A DNA stretch of 64,000 nucleotides from Sphingobacterium corticibacter (GCF_003076635.1 NZ_QDKG01000004.1:186001-250000); one strand, 5' to 3'. Numbered from the stretch's first letter, positions 27,903 to 37,763 are shown. Notes: generated by a model from the letters alone, not told the origin. A program made the numbers and translations.

Positions 27903-27908
27903 GAACAC

Positions 27909-28682
27909 ATGCGTACACTAGATCATACCCGAAAAACCTTACAAGGCGAACGCCTGTTATCCATTTATTACACGGCGGGCTACCCCACGTTGGAATCCAC
28001 CTTAGACATCGCCGCGACTTTAGAAAAAAGCGGAGCGGATTTCTTGGAAATCGGCATTCCTTATTCGGATCCCGTAGCCGATGGCCCCGTGATTCAGGAA
28101 AGCTCACAGAAAGCCTTGCAAAATGGCATGTCACTAAAAGTGCTATTTGAACAGCTGAAACCATTACGCGAACAGGTACAAATTCCCGTCTTCTTGATGG
28201 GCTATTTCAATACGATACTGCAGTACGGCGTCGAAAAATTTTGTGCGGATTGTCAAGCGGTCGGCGTAGATGGGGCGATCATTCCAGATCTTCCTCTGTA
28301 CGAATACGAGGAGATGTATCAGCCCATTTTTGAAAAATACGGTATCAGCAATGTATTCTTGGTCACGCCGCAAACTTCGGATGAACGGATTCGTAAGATC
28401 GATGCCCTAAGCACGAGCTTCATCTATTTATTGAGCTCTAATGCGACCACAGGTAAACAACTACAGGTTGAAGATCGTTCGGAAGCCTATTTTGCCCGTA
28501 TCAAAAACATGGGATTATCTTCCCCGATCGTGATTGGATTTGGCATCTCTAACCGAGAAACGCATCAAAAAGCAACAAATTATGCCAATGGCGCAATCGT
28601 CGGAACGGCTTTTGTGAGGGTATTAGGGAAAGAAAATGTAGCGGCGACTGATATTTCAGAATTCATTGCTTCGTTTAAATAA
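27909..28682 (+). CDS. trpA: Tryptophan synthase alpha chain
   Basis: TIM-barrel subunit that releases indole from indole-glycerol phosphate and channels it to TrpB. Catalytic pair Glu48 and Asp58 in EIGIPYSDPVADGP; phosphate site IGFGISN near 216. 257 residues. Last trp gene, 6 nt after trpB. Confidence 0.96.
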   Translation: MRTLDHTRKTLQGERLLSIYYTAGYPTLESTLDIAATLEKSGADFLEIGIPYSDPVADGPVIQESSQKALQNGMSLKVLFEQLKPLREQVQIPVFLMGYFNTILQYGVEKFCADCQAVGVDGAIIPDLPLYEYEEMYQPIFEKYGISNVFLVTPQTSDERIRKIDALSTSFIYLLSSNATTGKQLQVEDRSEAYFARIKNMGLSSPIVIGFGISNRETHQKATNYANGAIVGTAFVRVLGKENVAATDISEFIASFK

Positions 28683-28696
28683 AAACCTAAGTCCAC

Positions 28697-29182
28697 ATGA
28701 AAAGATTGTACATCATTCGTCACGGAAAAGCTGAAGATCCCAATTTTTCGAAGCGCGATTTCGACCGTAATTTAGTAGAAAGAGGGAAGCAAGATGCCTT
28801 GCGCATAGCGAATGATATCGTGCAGAATAGCACTTTTGATGATAATACCTTGGTAGTTTCCTCCTCTGCAAATCGGGCTATTGAAACGGCCGAACTGATG
28901 TGCCCGACATTCAATTATCCTACAGATCAGATCAAACAGGCCGTAGAGATTTACGAAGCACATCATCTGGATATCTTAAAAGTTATTAATGAGGTACCTG
29001 ATCATGTGGCTACACTGCTCGTGTTCGGACATAACCCAGGGCTCTCTGCGCTAGTAAGTTACTTGACAGACGATTACGCAGAACTGAAAACGGCTAACGC
29101 TGCTTACCTAGAATTCCCAGATAACATGACTTTTGCACAGCTTTCCGGACAGACCGCAACGCTGAAGCACGTCTTTGAATAA
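28697..29182 (+). CDS. Histidine phosphatase family protein (SixA-like)
   Basis: Phosphohistidine or small-molecule phosphatase of the phosphoglycerate-mutase fold. The phospho-acceptor motif RHG is at residues 8-10 and the second catalytic His is in VFGHNPGLS near 115. The 161-residue length equals SixA, which dephosphorylates HPr-like histidine phosphotransfer proteins in enterobacteria; the substrate here is unknown. Only 14 nt after trpA, so it may be transcribed with the trp operon although it has no pathway link. Confidence 0.85.
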   Translation: MKRLYIIRHGKAEDPNFSKRDFDRNLVERGKQDALRIANDIVQNSTFDDNTLVVSSSANRAIETAELMCPTFNYPTDQIKQAVEIYEAHHLDILKVINEVPDHVATLLVFGHNPGLSALVSYLTDDYAELKTANAAYLEFPDNMTFAQLSGQTATLKHVFE

Positions 29183-29203
29183 TCGTACTCATCCATCACC
29201 ATC

Positions 29204-31207
29204 ATGGCCAACAAACTAGCAAACGAACGCTCACCCTATCTTCGTCAACATGCACATAATCCCGTGGACTGGCATCCTTGGTCTGCCGAAGCATTGGAGA
29301 AAGCCAAAGCAGAAAACAAGCTCTTGATCGTGAGTATTGGCTATTCGGCTTGCCATTGGTGTCATGTGATGGAGAAGCAGAGTTTTGAGAATGAAGCCAT
29401 CGCCCAGACGATGAACAAATTCTTTGTACCGATCAAAGTAGATCGCGAGGAGCGGCCTGATATCGATCAGATTTACATGATTGCCGTGCAGTTGATGACC
29501 AATGCGGGCGGCTGGCCGCTGCACGCCGTTTGCTTACCGGATGGACGGCCCATCTATGGTGGCACGTATTTCAAACCCCAAGATTGGCAAAACACCTTGT
29601 TGCAGATTGCCAAAATGTGGGAAGAAACACCAGAAATAGCGATCGAATACGCGGAAAAACTCACAGCGGGAATACATCAGGCAGAGCAACTGCCGATCAG
29701 TGCTATTCCAGAAAAGTATACGCTGGACGATTTGCAAGATATCGTACGACCGTGGAAAGCCACTTTTGATTATAAAGATGGCGGATACGATCGTGCTCCA
29801 AAATTCCCATTACCCAACAACTGGTTATTCTTTTTGCGCTTCGGCGCACTATCCAAAGATCAGGATCTTTTGGATCATGTACATTTTTCGTTAGAACAGA
29901 TGGCCAATGGCGGCATTTACGATCATGTAGGTGGCGGATTTGCACGCTATTCGGTAGATGGCCGTTGGCATGTGCCGCATTTTGAAAAAATGTTGTATGA
30001 CAATGCTCAACTCATCGGATTGTATAGCGAAGCTTACCAACAGCATCCCTCTGTACTGTATAAAAGAACGGTAGAAGAAACCATTTCTTGGTTGGTTCGC
30101 GAGATGAAAGCACCCAATGGCGGTTTTTATAGTGCCTTAGATGCCGATAGCGAAGGCGTAGAAGGAAAATATTATACCTTTAATCACGAAGAGTTTGATC
30201 TGCTCGGTGAAGATGCGGATCTTTTCCGCCACTATTACCACGTGACGCAGAAGGGAAACTGGGAAGAGGAAGCCACGAATGTACTGTATGTGAGTCACGG
30301 TGAAAAAGCGCTGATTCAAGAAGCAGGATTTACCGACGAGGAATGGCATGAGTATCTTCAAGAAATAAAACACAAGCTATATTCCTATCGGGAAAACCGT
30401 GTGCGACCTGCCCTCGATGATAAGCAGATTATCACTTGGAACGCACTTCTGATGAAAGGTTTTGTAGATGCTTTTCGCGTATTCGACAAACCAGAATACC
30501 TACAGCAAGCCATTGATATTGCCCATTTTATTCGCCAGCATGGCCTTACAGCCGACGGACAATTACTACATCAACCGGCAGATAAAAACCGAGAAATAGG
30601 TGGATTCCTAGATGATTATGCCTTTACCATCGAAGGTTTCACGAGCTTGTACGAAGCGACTTTCGATGAGCAATGGTTAGATTTTGCTAAGACGATCAGT
30701 GAGCAGGCTATCCAGCTATTCTACGATCCTGCCGCGCAGACATTCTATTACACCAGCTCAAGCAGCGAAAAGTTGATTGCAAGAAAGAGCGAAATCATGG
30801 ATAACGTCATTCCTGCTTCAGCTTCTACCATGGTACGTCAGCTTTTTAAACTGGGGCTGCTATACGACAAACAAGAATGGACGGAGATCGCCGAACAAAT
30901 ATTTGCCAATGTATTTCCTTCTATAAAAAGGTATGGATCGGCTTACTCCAATTGGGCCATTCAGCTCACGGAGTTGGTGTACGGCATCAATGAAATTGCC
31001 CTTACCGGAAAAGATGCTACAGACTGGCGTAAGGAACTTGATCGACACTATGTTCCCAACAAATTGACACTCGGGGGAACAAAAAGTACACTTCCGTTGT
31101 TGTCTGATAGACAGGGTTTGGAATCAAAAGCCTACCTTTGTCGACATAGTACATGTAGTCTTCCGCAAGACTCCGTGAAATCAATACTAGAATTAATAAA
31201 TCAGTAA
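29204..31207 (+). CDS. Thioredoxin-domain protein of the YyaL/SPATA20 family (DUF255)
   Basis: Cytoplasmic protein of 667 residues. Residues 1-160 are a thioredoxin-like DUF255 domain with redox motif CHWCHVM (Cys50, Cys53); the rest is an alpha/alpha toroid similar to N-acyl-glucosamine epimerases ([29 protein letters not shown] split near 225-250, NWAIQL later). Conserved from bacteria to man; function unproven. Placed in series with the phosphatase gene. Confidence 0.88.
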   Translation: MANKLANERSPYLRQHAHNPVDWHPWSAEALEKAKAENKLLIVSIGYSACHWCHVMEKQSFENEAIAQTMNKFFVPIKVDREERPDIDQIYMIAVQLMTNAGGWPLHAVCLPDGRPIYGGTYFKPQDWQNTLLQIAKMWEETPEIAIEYAEKLTAGIHQAEQLPISAIPEKYTLDDLQDIVRPWKATFDYKDGGYDRAPKFPLPNNWLFFLRFGALSKDQDLLDHVHFSLEQMANGGIYDHVGGGFARYSVDGRWHVPHFEKMLYDNAQLIGLYSEAYQQHPSVLYKRTVEETISWLVREMKAPNGGFYSALDADSEGVEGKYYTFNHEEFDLLGEDADLFRHYYHVTQKGNWEEEATNVLYVSHGEKALIQEAGFTDEEWHEYLQEIKHKLYSYRENRVRPALDDKQIITWNALLMKGFVDAFRVFDKPEYLQQAIDIAHFIRQHGLTADGQLLHQPADKNREIGGFLDDYAFTIEGFTSLYEATFDEQWLDFAKTISEQAIQLFYDPAAQTFYYTSSSSEKLIARKSEIMDNVIPASASTMVRQLFKLGLLYDKQEWTEIAEQIFANVFPSIKRYGSAYSNWAIQLTELVYGINEIALTGKDATDWRKELDRHYVPNKLTLGGTKSTLPLLSDRQGLESKAYLCRHSTCSLPQDSVKSILELINQ

Positions 31208-31242
31208 CGGGGAGTATTTAAGCTCCTCCTAAAACAAAAAAA

Positions 31243-31743
31243 ATGGCAGTAGAAAACAACAACGTGGTTACGTTGAACTACACACTCCATACCGTGGAAG
31301 AAAACGGTGAGAAAACGTTCGTAGAACAAACTACCTCAGAAAATCCTTTGACATTTTTACATGGCGTAGGCATGATGCTTCCTAAGTTCGAGGAAAACAT
31401 CACTGGTCTAGACGCTGGAGATAAGACTTCTTTTGAGCTAAATGCAGCAGATGCATACGGTGAGCGTGATGATAAAGCTATCGCACAATTGCCAGCAGAT
31501 ATGTTTGGCGAGATGGGTTTGCCACCTGTAGGTGAAGTATTGCCTTTGCAAGACAATGACGGAAACCAATTCCGTGCTGTCGTAGTAGAGGTTACTCCAG
31601 AAGCAGTGGTTGCCGATCTAAATCATCCAATGGCAGGTAAGAAATTGAATTTCGATATCGAGATTTTAAGTGTACGCCCAGCTACTGAAGAAGAGTTGTC
31701 TCACGGACATGCTCACGGTGCTGACGGTACAGAAGCTCACTAA
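31243..31743 (+). CDS. slyD: FKBP-type peptidyl-prolyl isomerase, SlyD-like
   Basis: Prolyl isomerase and chaperone of 166 residues: an FKBP core interrupted by the IF insert (DAYGERDDKAIAQLPADMF), and a short metal-binding tail SHGHAHGADGTEAH with four histidines. In E. coli such a tail stores nickel; here it is shorter. Closed by a strong terminator. Confidence 0.9.
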   Translation: MAVENNNVVTLNYTLHTVEENGEKTFVEQTTSENPLTFLHGVGMMLPKFEENITGLDAGDKTSFELNAADAYGERDDKAIAQLPADMFGEMGLPPVGEVLPLQDNDGNQFRAVVVEVTPEAVVADLNHPMAGKKLNFDIEILSVRPATEEELSHGHAHGADGTEAH

Positions 31744-31752
31744 ACTAACATC

Positions 31753-31779
31753 AAAAAGCCACCAATTTGGTGGCTTTTT
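31753..31779. terminator. Bidirectional terminator between slyD and mnmD
   Basis: AAAAAGCCACCA pairs with TGGTGGCTTTTT over ATT; A/T runs on both sides serve both convergent genes. Confidence 0.9.
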
Positions 31780-31784
31780 GTTTT

Positions 31785-32462
31785 CTATAGCTTTGTGGCT
31801 CGGAGCATTTCCCTTTTACCCGGCGCTCCTGGCGCTTTCTCGATCGAGAAGCCCAATGCCTTCATACTTCTTTTCAGATTCCCCGTAATCGCATACGTCA
31901 CAAATACGCCACCAGTCACCAGCAAATTAGCGACATGGCTCAATACTTCGTCGGTCCACATGTCCGGCTGATGAATGGCCGCAAACGCATCAAAATACAC
32001 GACATGAAAACGCTTTGTTGGCTCGAATTCGAGGATCTTCTGATGTGCTATCGCTAAGGTAACTTGCGCATTCACTTTCTCCTCTCCTACCAAAGCCTTT
32101 TCATAATTTACCAAAAAGCTCTCCCACAACTCCGGCTCCATATATGCTTCATAACCTGTTTGACTGATCACTTCTTTGCTCAGGGGATACGCTTCTACAC
32201 CGCAGTAATGCAAGTTCAGCTCAATCGAAGTAACATAATCAGCGGTCAACAAGAAATTGAGTCCCGTTCCAAAACCGACTTCCAGAATATTCACTTCGGT
32301 ATCGGATGGATTTCCTGATAAGTAATGCTGCAAGCCTTGCCCCAAGAAAACATGTTTACTTTCTTGATGCGCACCGTGTTTGGAATGATAATGTTCTCCC
32401 ACCTCAGGTTGAAACAAGGTACGAGAGCCATCGGCCGTCACCACAAAATGTGTATTATCCAT
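31785..32462 (-). CDS. mnmD: tRNA 5-methylaminomethyl-2-thiouridine methyltransferase MnmD
   Basis: SAM-dependent methyltransferase acting on wobble uridine 34, the MnmC2 activity as a stand-alone protein (225 residues, without the FAD-dependent MnmC1 half). SAM loop EVGFGTGLNF at 61-70 and the family motif VYFDAFA near 157; the end has APGKREMLRA typical of MnmC. A TATTTTTG element lies only 5 nt before the ATG, which would give a leaderless transcript. Confidence 0.88.
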   Translation of the reverse strand: MDNTHFVVTADGSRTLFQPEVGEHYHSKHGAHQESKHVFLGQGLQHYLSGNPSDTEVNILEVGFGTGLNFLLTADYVTSIELNLHYCGVEAYPLSKEVISQTGYEAYMEPELWESFLVNYEKALVGEEKVNAQVTLAIAHQKILEFEPTKRFHVVYFDAFAAIHQPDMWTDEVLSHVANLLVTGGVFVTYAITGNLKRSMKALGFSIEKAPGAPGKREMLRATKL

Positions 32463-32536
32463 GCGCCAAAAATACGATTATATCCGGCATTACCGTTGGA
32501 TGTGCATCTTGTATGAAAAAGCAGTAACTTAGAAGC

Positions 32537-33784
32537 ATGCGTCATATTTTAAAAAACTATCAATCGATCATATTGCTGCTTATCGGTATCTTACTTGGTA
32601 GTCTGATCGGCCTATTTGCGCCAGATCTGGTGACGTATCTGAAACCTATTGGAGAGATTTTTCTGAATCTACTCTTCGTCGCAGTCATTCCTTTACTCTT
32701 TTTTGCGATCACCGCATCCATTGGCACCATCCAAGATGGCGGTCATTTGGTGAAGATTGTCGGAACAATGACTGCTGTTTTTGTTGTTACGATCTGCATT
32801 GCAGCTATAGCCACTATCGCAGGTCTCTGGCTCGTGCCAGTCACCGCTGTGGCTGATGCTGACGCAACACAATCCTTGTTAGATAGTGGAGTGGCGAATG
32901 AATCGTGGGGCGACCGCATCGTTCGTTTTCTGAGCGTGAGCGAATTTAATCAACTGTTATCACGTCAAAATATATTGGCATTTGTACTTATTTCGGTATT
33001 GATTGGTATTGCCGTACGCAAAACTGGTAAAGGAGCTGATGCATTTCTGAGTTTCTTAACTTCTGGTAGCGAAGTGATGCAGCAACTATTGGCACTCATT
33101 ATGAAGGCTGGCCCTGTTGGTTTGGGGGCGTATTTCGCCTACCAAGTAAAAACATATGGTCCGGAGCTTTTTGGATTTTATGCCAAGCCCATGGCTTTTT
33201 ATTACCTATTTAGTCTGCTTTACTTTTTCGTGTTTTTTAGTTTGTACGCGTATGTAGCACGCGGATTTTCTGGAATTGGCACGTACTGGCGTAATAATAT
33301 TACCCCAAGTCTGACAGCAATTAGTACCTGCAGTAGCTTAGCAACGATGCCTGCTAATATTGCCGCGGCAAAACGAATGGGCATACCTGATATAGTGGCT
33401 AATGTGGTTATTCCGCTGGGAAATACGCTTTATAAAAATGGCTCCGCTATTTCTTCCATCTTAAAGATTTATGTTGCCTTTGCTATTTTGGGTTGGAATT
33501 TCTTTGAATTAGAAACAATGGTACTGGCCGTGGGCATCACGCTGTTGGTCAGCATGGTTGCTGGCGGCATTCCCAATGGCGGTTTCATCGGCGAACTGTT
33601 GATGATTTCCATCTATAATATTCCGAATGAAGCAGTTCCAGCTGTACTGATCATTGGTGCATTGGTCGACCCATTGGCCACCATATTGAATGCTACGGGC
33701 GATACGGTAGCTGCCATGTTGGTGGCTCGCTTTGTCAAAGCCGAAGCCACTTCTCCAGAAATAGCGACAGTGCGCGATACGTGA
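32537..33784 (+). CDS. Dicarboxylate/amino acid:cation symporter (DAACS family)
   Basis: Na+- or H+-coupled importer of dicarboxylates or acidic/neutral amino acids, 415 residues with eight hydrophobic helices and two hairpins. Hairpin 1 has the serine-rich turn STCSSLATMP near 259-268; helix 7 has NTLYKNGSA near 295-303 in place of the usual NMDGT, and helix 8 ends NATGDTVAAM. Substitution of the NMDGT cation motif suggests an altered coupling ion or substrate. Monocistronic. Confidence 0.9.
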   Translation: MRHILKNYQSIILLLIGILLGSLIGLFAPDLVTYLKPIGEIFLNLLFVAVIPLLFFAITASIGTIQDGGHLVKIVGTMTAVFVVTICIAAIATIAGLWLVPVTAVADADATQSLLDSGVANESWGDRIVRFLSVSEFNQLLSRQNILAFVLISVLIGIAVRKTGKGADAFLSFLTSGSEVMQQLLALIMKAGPVGLGAYFAYQVKTYGPELFGFYAKPMAFYYLFSLLYFFVFFSLYAYVARGFSGIGTYWRNNITPSLTAISTCSSLATMPANIAAAKRMGIPDIVANVVIPLGNTLYKNGSAISSILKIYVAFAILGWNFFELETMVLAVGITLLVSMVAGGIPNGGFIGELLMISIYNIPNEAVPAVLIIGALVDPLATILNATGDTVAAMLVARFVKAEATSPEIATVRDT

Positions 33785-33918
33785 TAATTTAGTTACACCG
33801 CATCAATAATATGTGCATAATCACGTTTTACTAGTGGTCAATCACTTATCCGTTTCTTTAGAATATTTCTAAATAATTAGTGAAAATTGTAAAATTCATT
33901 CCTTCCATGCTTAATTCG

Positions 33919-33926
33919 TAATTTTG
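33919..33926 (+). promoter_or_regulatory. -7 element TAATTTTG before ccmE
   Basis: Exact TAnnTTTG match 21 nt before the ccmE ATG; -33 partner not evident. Confidence 0.5.
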
Positions 33927-33946
33927 CAATTCGAAAAGAGCATAAT

Positions 33947-34366
33947 ATGAAAAAGAGTTCCATTTTATTGATGGTCATCATTGCCGTAGCGATTGCTATG
34001 ATTTTGGTGATCTACACCGATTCTAGCACGTATTCTACGTTTACCGAAGCCAAAGAAAAGCAAACGGAGCTGTATGTGGTCGGTGTGTTGAATAAAGAGA
34101 AATCTTTGGATTACGACCCGGTGAAAGATCCTAATCATTTCTCCTTTCATATGTTTGACAATGATAGCACGGAATGTATGGTGGTGTTCAATGGCGCTAA
34201 ACCGCAGGATATTGAACGTTCTGAGCAGATCGTATTGACGGGCAAGATGGATGGCAATGTCTTTCATGCTTCCAAAATCTTGATGAAATGCCCGTCGAAA
34301 TACAATCAAGACCAGATGGAAGTCATAGAGACATCTTCTGCTTTCAATACCTCTACCGTAAAATAA
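33947..34366 (+). CDS. ccmE: Cytochrome c maturation heme chaperone CcmE, CxxxY type
   Basis: Membrane-anchored periplasmic chaperone that holds heme covalently before attachment to apocytochrome c. One N-terminal helix (residues 5-23) precedes an OB-fold domain. The canonical heme-binding histidine in HxxxY is replaced: the C-terminal motif reads KCPSKY, giving Cys115 and Tyr119 as CxxxY. That variant is known from Desulfovibrio and archaea. 139 residues. Followed 25 nt later by ccmF; ccmA, B and C are not in the window. Confidence 0.9.
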   Translation: MKKSSILLMVIIAVAIAMILVIYTDSSTYSTFTEAKEKQTELYVVGVLNKEKSLDYDPVKDPNHFSFHMFDNDSTECMVVFNGAKPQDIERSEQIVLTGKMDGNVFHASKILMKCPSKYNQDQMEVIETSSAFNTSTVK

Positions 34367-34391
34367 ACTCCTCTACATCCCAATCTCAGAT

Positions 34392-36851
34392 ATGGATATC
34401 AACTTTATAGGCGAAAACTTATTACCCGGCCAGATCGGTCAGTTTTTCGTTATTTTATCTTTTGGCGCCGCATTACTTTCTTGTATTGCGTATTTCTTCG
34501 CAAGCAAAGATCCGCTGGATACGGCCTGGAAAACGATTGCTAGAGGAGCATTCTGGATCAACACGATCTCCGTGATCACGATCGGTTCTATTCTATTCTA
34601 CATAATCTACAATCATTTATTCGAATACCATTACGCCTACGCGCACTCTTCAAAAGCCTTACCTACACACTATATCATTTCTTCTTTCTGGGAAGGTCAG
34701 GAAGGTAGTTTTTGGCTGTGGATGTTCTGGCAATGTGTGTTAAGTACGATTCTGGTGGCAACCGCCAAATCTTGGGAAAGTCCGGTGATGACCTTCGTGA
34801 TGCTATGCCAGACGTTCTTGGCATCGATGCTGATTGGTGTGGAAGTATTTGGCACACGTGTGGGTAGCTCGCCCTTTATTTTATTGCGCGATGCGATGAA
34901 CTGGCCAATCTTGAGCGACCCGAATTATCTCTCGATGATTTCTGATGGCCGCGGACTCAATCCACTCTTACAAAATTATTGGATGGTGATCCATCCGCCG
35001 ACCTTATTTTTAGGATTTGCTTCGATGATCGTTCCTTTTGCATTTGCTGGAGCAGGATTGTGGCAACGCCGTTACAAAGAATGGATTTCACCAGGATTAC
35101 CGTGGGCACTTTTTGCGGTGATGATCTTAGGCGCTGGTATTATCATGGGTTCATTCTGGGCTTACGAAGCCTTAAACTTTGGTGGCTTTTGGGCTTGGGA
35201 TCCCGTAGAAAATGTGTCGATTATTCCATGGTTTACGCTCATCGCAGCGGTGCATGTGATGGTGGCGTATAAGAATTCTGGTCACGCCTATTTTACAGCC
35301 ACTTTTTTGGCTTTAATCAGCTTCGTATTGGTAATTTACGCTTCTTATTTAACGCGTAGCGGTATTTTGGGCGAAACCTCGGTACACTCATTCACCAGTT
35401 TGGGGATGTCTGGGCAGCTGATTATTTTCAATGCTATTTTCTTTTTTGTGATGGTCGGGCTATTAGTTTGGCGTCGCAAAGAACTTCCAAGCACACAAAA
35501 AGAAGAAGATATTTATTCCCGCGAATTCTGGCTTTTTATTGGTGCATTGATCTTAACGGTAGCTTGTATTCAGATTATCGCGACCACTTCTATCCCTGTG
35601 TTTAATGCTATATTTGGCACAAAAGTAGCGCCTCCGATTGATCCTATTCCACATTACAACAAATGGCAGGGTGCTTTTGCCGTGGTTGTGATGTTGGTCA
35701 CCGGCTTCACGCAATTCTTAAAGTATAAACGCAGCGATGCGAAGAAATTTTGGACTTCACTTTTGATTGTCTTAGCCATAACCTTAATCTTATCAGCAGG
35801 TGTGGTGTATGTCACTAAAGTGTACACCAACATCATGTATATCTTGATCACCTTTGGTGCAGTCTTCTGTATCCTTGCCAACGGCAAAATATTGACGGAT
35901 GCGTTTAAAGGCAAATGGCGTCTTGCTGGTTCGGCCGTATCGCACATTGGCTTTGGTTTATTGTTGATCGGTGCTTTAGTTGCTGCCGCAACGAGCGAGG
36001 TGATTTCTCAGAACAGCAGCGGTTATATCGCGGTAGCAGGTTTTGATCAAGTCGAAAAACCAGGTGAGAATCTATTTCTTACCGAAGGTGAGCCCGTACA
36101 AATGGGCGATTATCGCTTGACGTACATGGGCGATAGTGTAGCCATGCCCAATGTGTTTTACAAGATCAAATACGAGAACATCGACGAGGAAACAGGCAAG
36201 GTGAAAGAAGAATTTGTATTGACACCATTTGCGCAAAACAATCCGCAAATGGGTGGATTGATCGGTACCCCGTCTACGAAACACTATGTGACGCACGATA
36301 TCTATACATTGATTACTGCAGCAGCATCGGATAGCCATACCAACGATACAAAAGCGAGTGATAGCGAGAAATCTGGATTTGAAGACTACGATGAACCAGC
36401 AACTTATGAGGTAAACTTAGGCGATACATTACGCTACCGCAACGGCTTCTTTATTGTAGAAAACATCAATCGTGATGCAAAAATCGAAAACATTCCGAAA
36501 GGAGAAGATGATATCGTTTTTGGTTTGAAGATTCGCGTTGTAGCGGCAGATGGCAAAGAGTTTCAGGCAGAACCCTTATTCCTGATTAAGGATGGCAATG
36601 TATTCGATTTTCATAAAGATGTAGAAGAGCAGGGCTTACGCTTCCGATTCTCGAATATTAAGCCGCAAGCCGATAAACTGGAATTGATGGTATACCAAAA
36701 ACCATTACCAGAGAAAAAATGGGTGGTTTTCAAAGCGATCAAATTCCCATACATCAACTTTTTCTGGTGTGGTACGATCGTGATGACCATTGGTTTCTTG
36801 ATGGCGATCTACAGACGTTGGAAAGACAATCGCCCACGCATTGCATCATAA
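34392..36851 (+). CDS. ccmF: Cytochrome c heme lyase component CcmF (CcsA-type)
   Basis: Large inner-membrane protein of 819 residues that joins heme to apocytochrome c with CcmE. At least twelve helices in the first 550 residues; WWD motif GGFWAWDPVENVSIIPW near 268-284 with flanking histidines (NYWMVIHPPTLF near 197), and EGQEGSFWLWMFW near 102. A periplasmic domain of about 230 residues precedes the last helix. Its stop shares one base with the next ATG. Confidence 0.92.
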   Translation: MDINFIGENLLPGQIGQFFVILSFGAALLSCIAYFFASKDPLDTAWKTIARGAFWINTISVITIGSILFYIIYNHLFEYHYAYAHSSKALPTHYIISSFWEGQEGSFWLWMFWQCVLSTILVATAKSWESPVMTFVMLCQTFLASMLIGVEVFGTRVGSSPFILLRDAMNWPILSDPNYLSMISDGRGLNPLLQNYWMVIHPPTLFLGFASMIVPFAFAGAGLWQRRYKEWISPGLPWALFAVMILGAGIIMGSFWAYEALNFGGFWAWDPVENVSIIPWFTLIAAVHVMVAYKNSGHAYFTATFLALISFVLVIYASYLTRSGILGETSVHSFTSLGMSGQLIIFNAIFFFVMVGLLVWRRKELPSTQKEEDIYSREFWLFIGALILTVACIQIIATTSIPVFNAIFGTKVAPPIDPIPHYNKWQGAFAVVVMLVTGFTQFLKYKRSDAKKFWTSLLIVLAITLILSAGVVYVTKVYTNIMYILITFGAVFCILANGKILTDAFKGKWRLAGSAVSHIGFGLLLIGALVAAATSEVISQNSSGYIAVAGFDQVEKPGENLFLTEGEPVQMGDYRLTYMGDSVAMPNVFYKIKYENIDEETGKVKEEFVLTPFAQNNPQMGGLIGTPSTKHYVTHDIYTLITAAASDSHTNDTKASDSEKSGFEDYDEPATYEVNLGDTLRYRNGFFIVENINRDAKIENIPKGEDDIVFGLKIRVVAADGKEFQAEPLFLIKDGNVFDFHKDVEEQGLRFRFSNIKPQADKLELMVYQKPLPEKKWVVFKAIKFPYINFFWCGTIVMTIGFLMAIYRRWKDNRPRIAS

Positions 36852-37615
36852 TGAATATTGTACTGATCGGAAGCGGAAATGTAGCGCATCATCTGGGTGC
36901 AGGATTGCAAGCCGCCGGTCATCGTATCGTACAAGTATACAGTCGTACGGCAGATCATGCGCAGCAATTAGCGAAATTATTGCGCAGCGAATCCCTTGAT
37001 TCTCTCGCCGCAATTAGTCCAGATGCCGACTTGTATTTGCTCGCTGTTACAGATCAAGCGTTGCCAGAGCTGGTAGAGCATTTGCCGGCATCTTGGCAAG
37101 GGACTATTGTGCATTGTTCGGGAGCAACTCCCTTGGCTGTTCTGGAAAAATGGGAAAGACATGGTGTGATCTATCCGCCGCAAAGTCTTTCGAAAGACGT
37201 ACCTACAGATCTTTCTCGTATTCCTTTTGCTATCGAAGGCAATACAGAGCAAGTCACTAACTTCTTGCTTCGCGAAATGCTCGCCTGGGCACCGCTATCA
37301 TTCGAGGCAAATACCGAACAGCGCTTGGCTTTGCATCTGGCGGCAGTGTTTGCGAACAACTTTTCCAATGCGATGTACCAAATTGCTTTTGACCTTCTTG
37401 CAGCGCAAAACCTTTCGGCAGACCTCATTCGGCCGATCATATTAGAGACGGCGAATAAGGTACAAAAACGACTTCCGCAAGAAGTACAAACTGGTCCGGC
37501 GCGCAGAAATGATCAGCAAACGATGCAAAAGCATTTGGACTATCTCAAACAAGAGCCTGATTGGCAAACGATTTACCAATTAATATCGCAGTTCATTAAA
37601 AAAAGTGAGATTTAA
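36851..37615 (+). CDS. Rossmann-fold protein with DUF2520 domain
   Basis: Predicted NADP-dependent oxidoreductase of 254 residues. Dinucleotide motif IGSGNVAHHLG at 6-16, then VHCSGATPLAVLE near 100 and a helical DUF2520 domain similar to ketopantoate reductase C-termini. The long frame begins at 36719 inside ccmF, but the ATG at 36851 (TAATG overlap with the ccmF stop) gives the normal family start MNIVLIGSG. Physiological substrate unknown. Confidence 0.87.
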   Translation: MNIVLIGSGNVAHHLGAGLQAAGHRIVQVYSRTADHAQQLAKLLRSESLDSLAAISPDADLYLLAVTDQALPELVEHLPASWQGTIVHCSGATPLAVLEKWERHGVIYPPQSLSKDVPTDLSRIPFAIEGNTEQVTNFLLREMLAWAPLSFEANTEQRLALHLAAVFANNFSNAMYQIAFDLLAAQNLSADLIRPIILETANKVQKRLPQEVQTGPARRNDQQTMQKHLDYLKQEPDWQTIYQLISQFIKKSEI

Positions 37616-37649
37616 AATCTCTTTATTACCAAATAAATAAATCTTTTTA

Positions 37650-37680
37650 CGGAGCATATATTCCTTCTATATACTCTCCG
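37650..37680. repeat. Imperfect hairpin in the leader before the glutamate-synthase-like gene
   Basis: CGGAG and ATATA pair with TATAT and CTCCG, with small bulges and a 7-nt loop. No T-run on the plus strand; on the minus strand it is followed by GTAAAAAG. It could end the preceding operon weakly or act in the next gene's leader. Confidence 0.4.
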
Positions 37681-37687
37681 ATCTTCC

Positions 37688-37763
37688 TAATTTTGCAATA
37701 CGATTTGTGTGTCATCTAAATAGGTTAGCATGCATGGTTCCGTAATCGAATGGCCTAATTTTG
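37688..37763 (+). promoter_or_regulatory. Two TAATTTTG -7 elements upstream of the glutamate-synthase-like gene
   Basis: TAATTTTG occurs at 37688-37695 and again at 37756-37763, both exact TAnnTTTG matches upstream of the ATG at 37820. Neither has a clear TTG 19-20 nt before it, so one or both may be weak or activator-dependent. Confidence 0.4.

Noticed and set aside
33857..33877. Near-palindrome around TTTAGAATATTTCTAAA upstream of ccmE
   Set aside because: AT-rich sequence makes such palindromes likely by chance; no regulator or second copy points to it.
36719..36850. N-terminal extension of the DUF2520 frame inside ccmF
   Set aside because: It lies in another frame of the ccmF coding sequence; the ATG at 36851 gives the correct Rossmann start.
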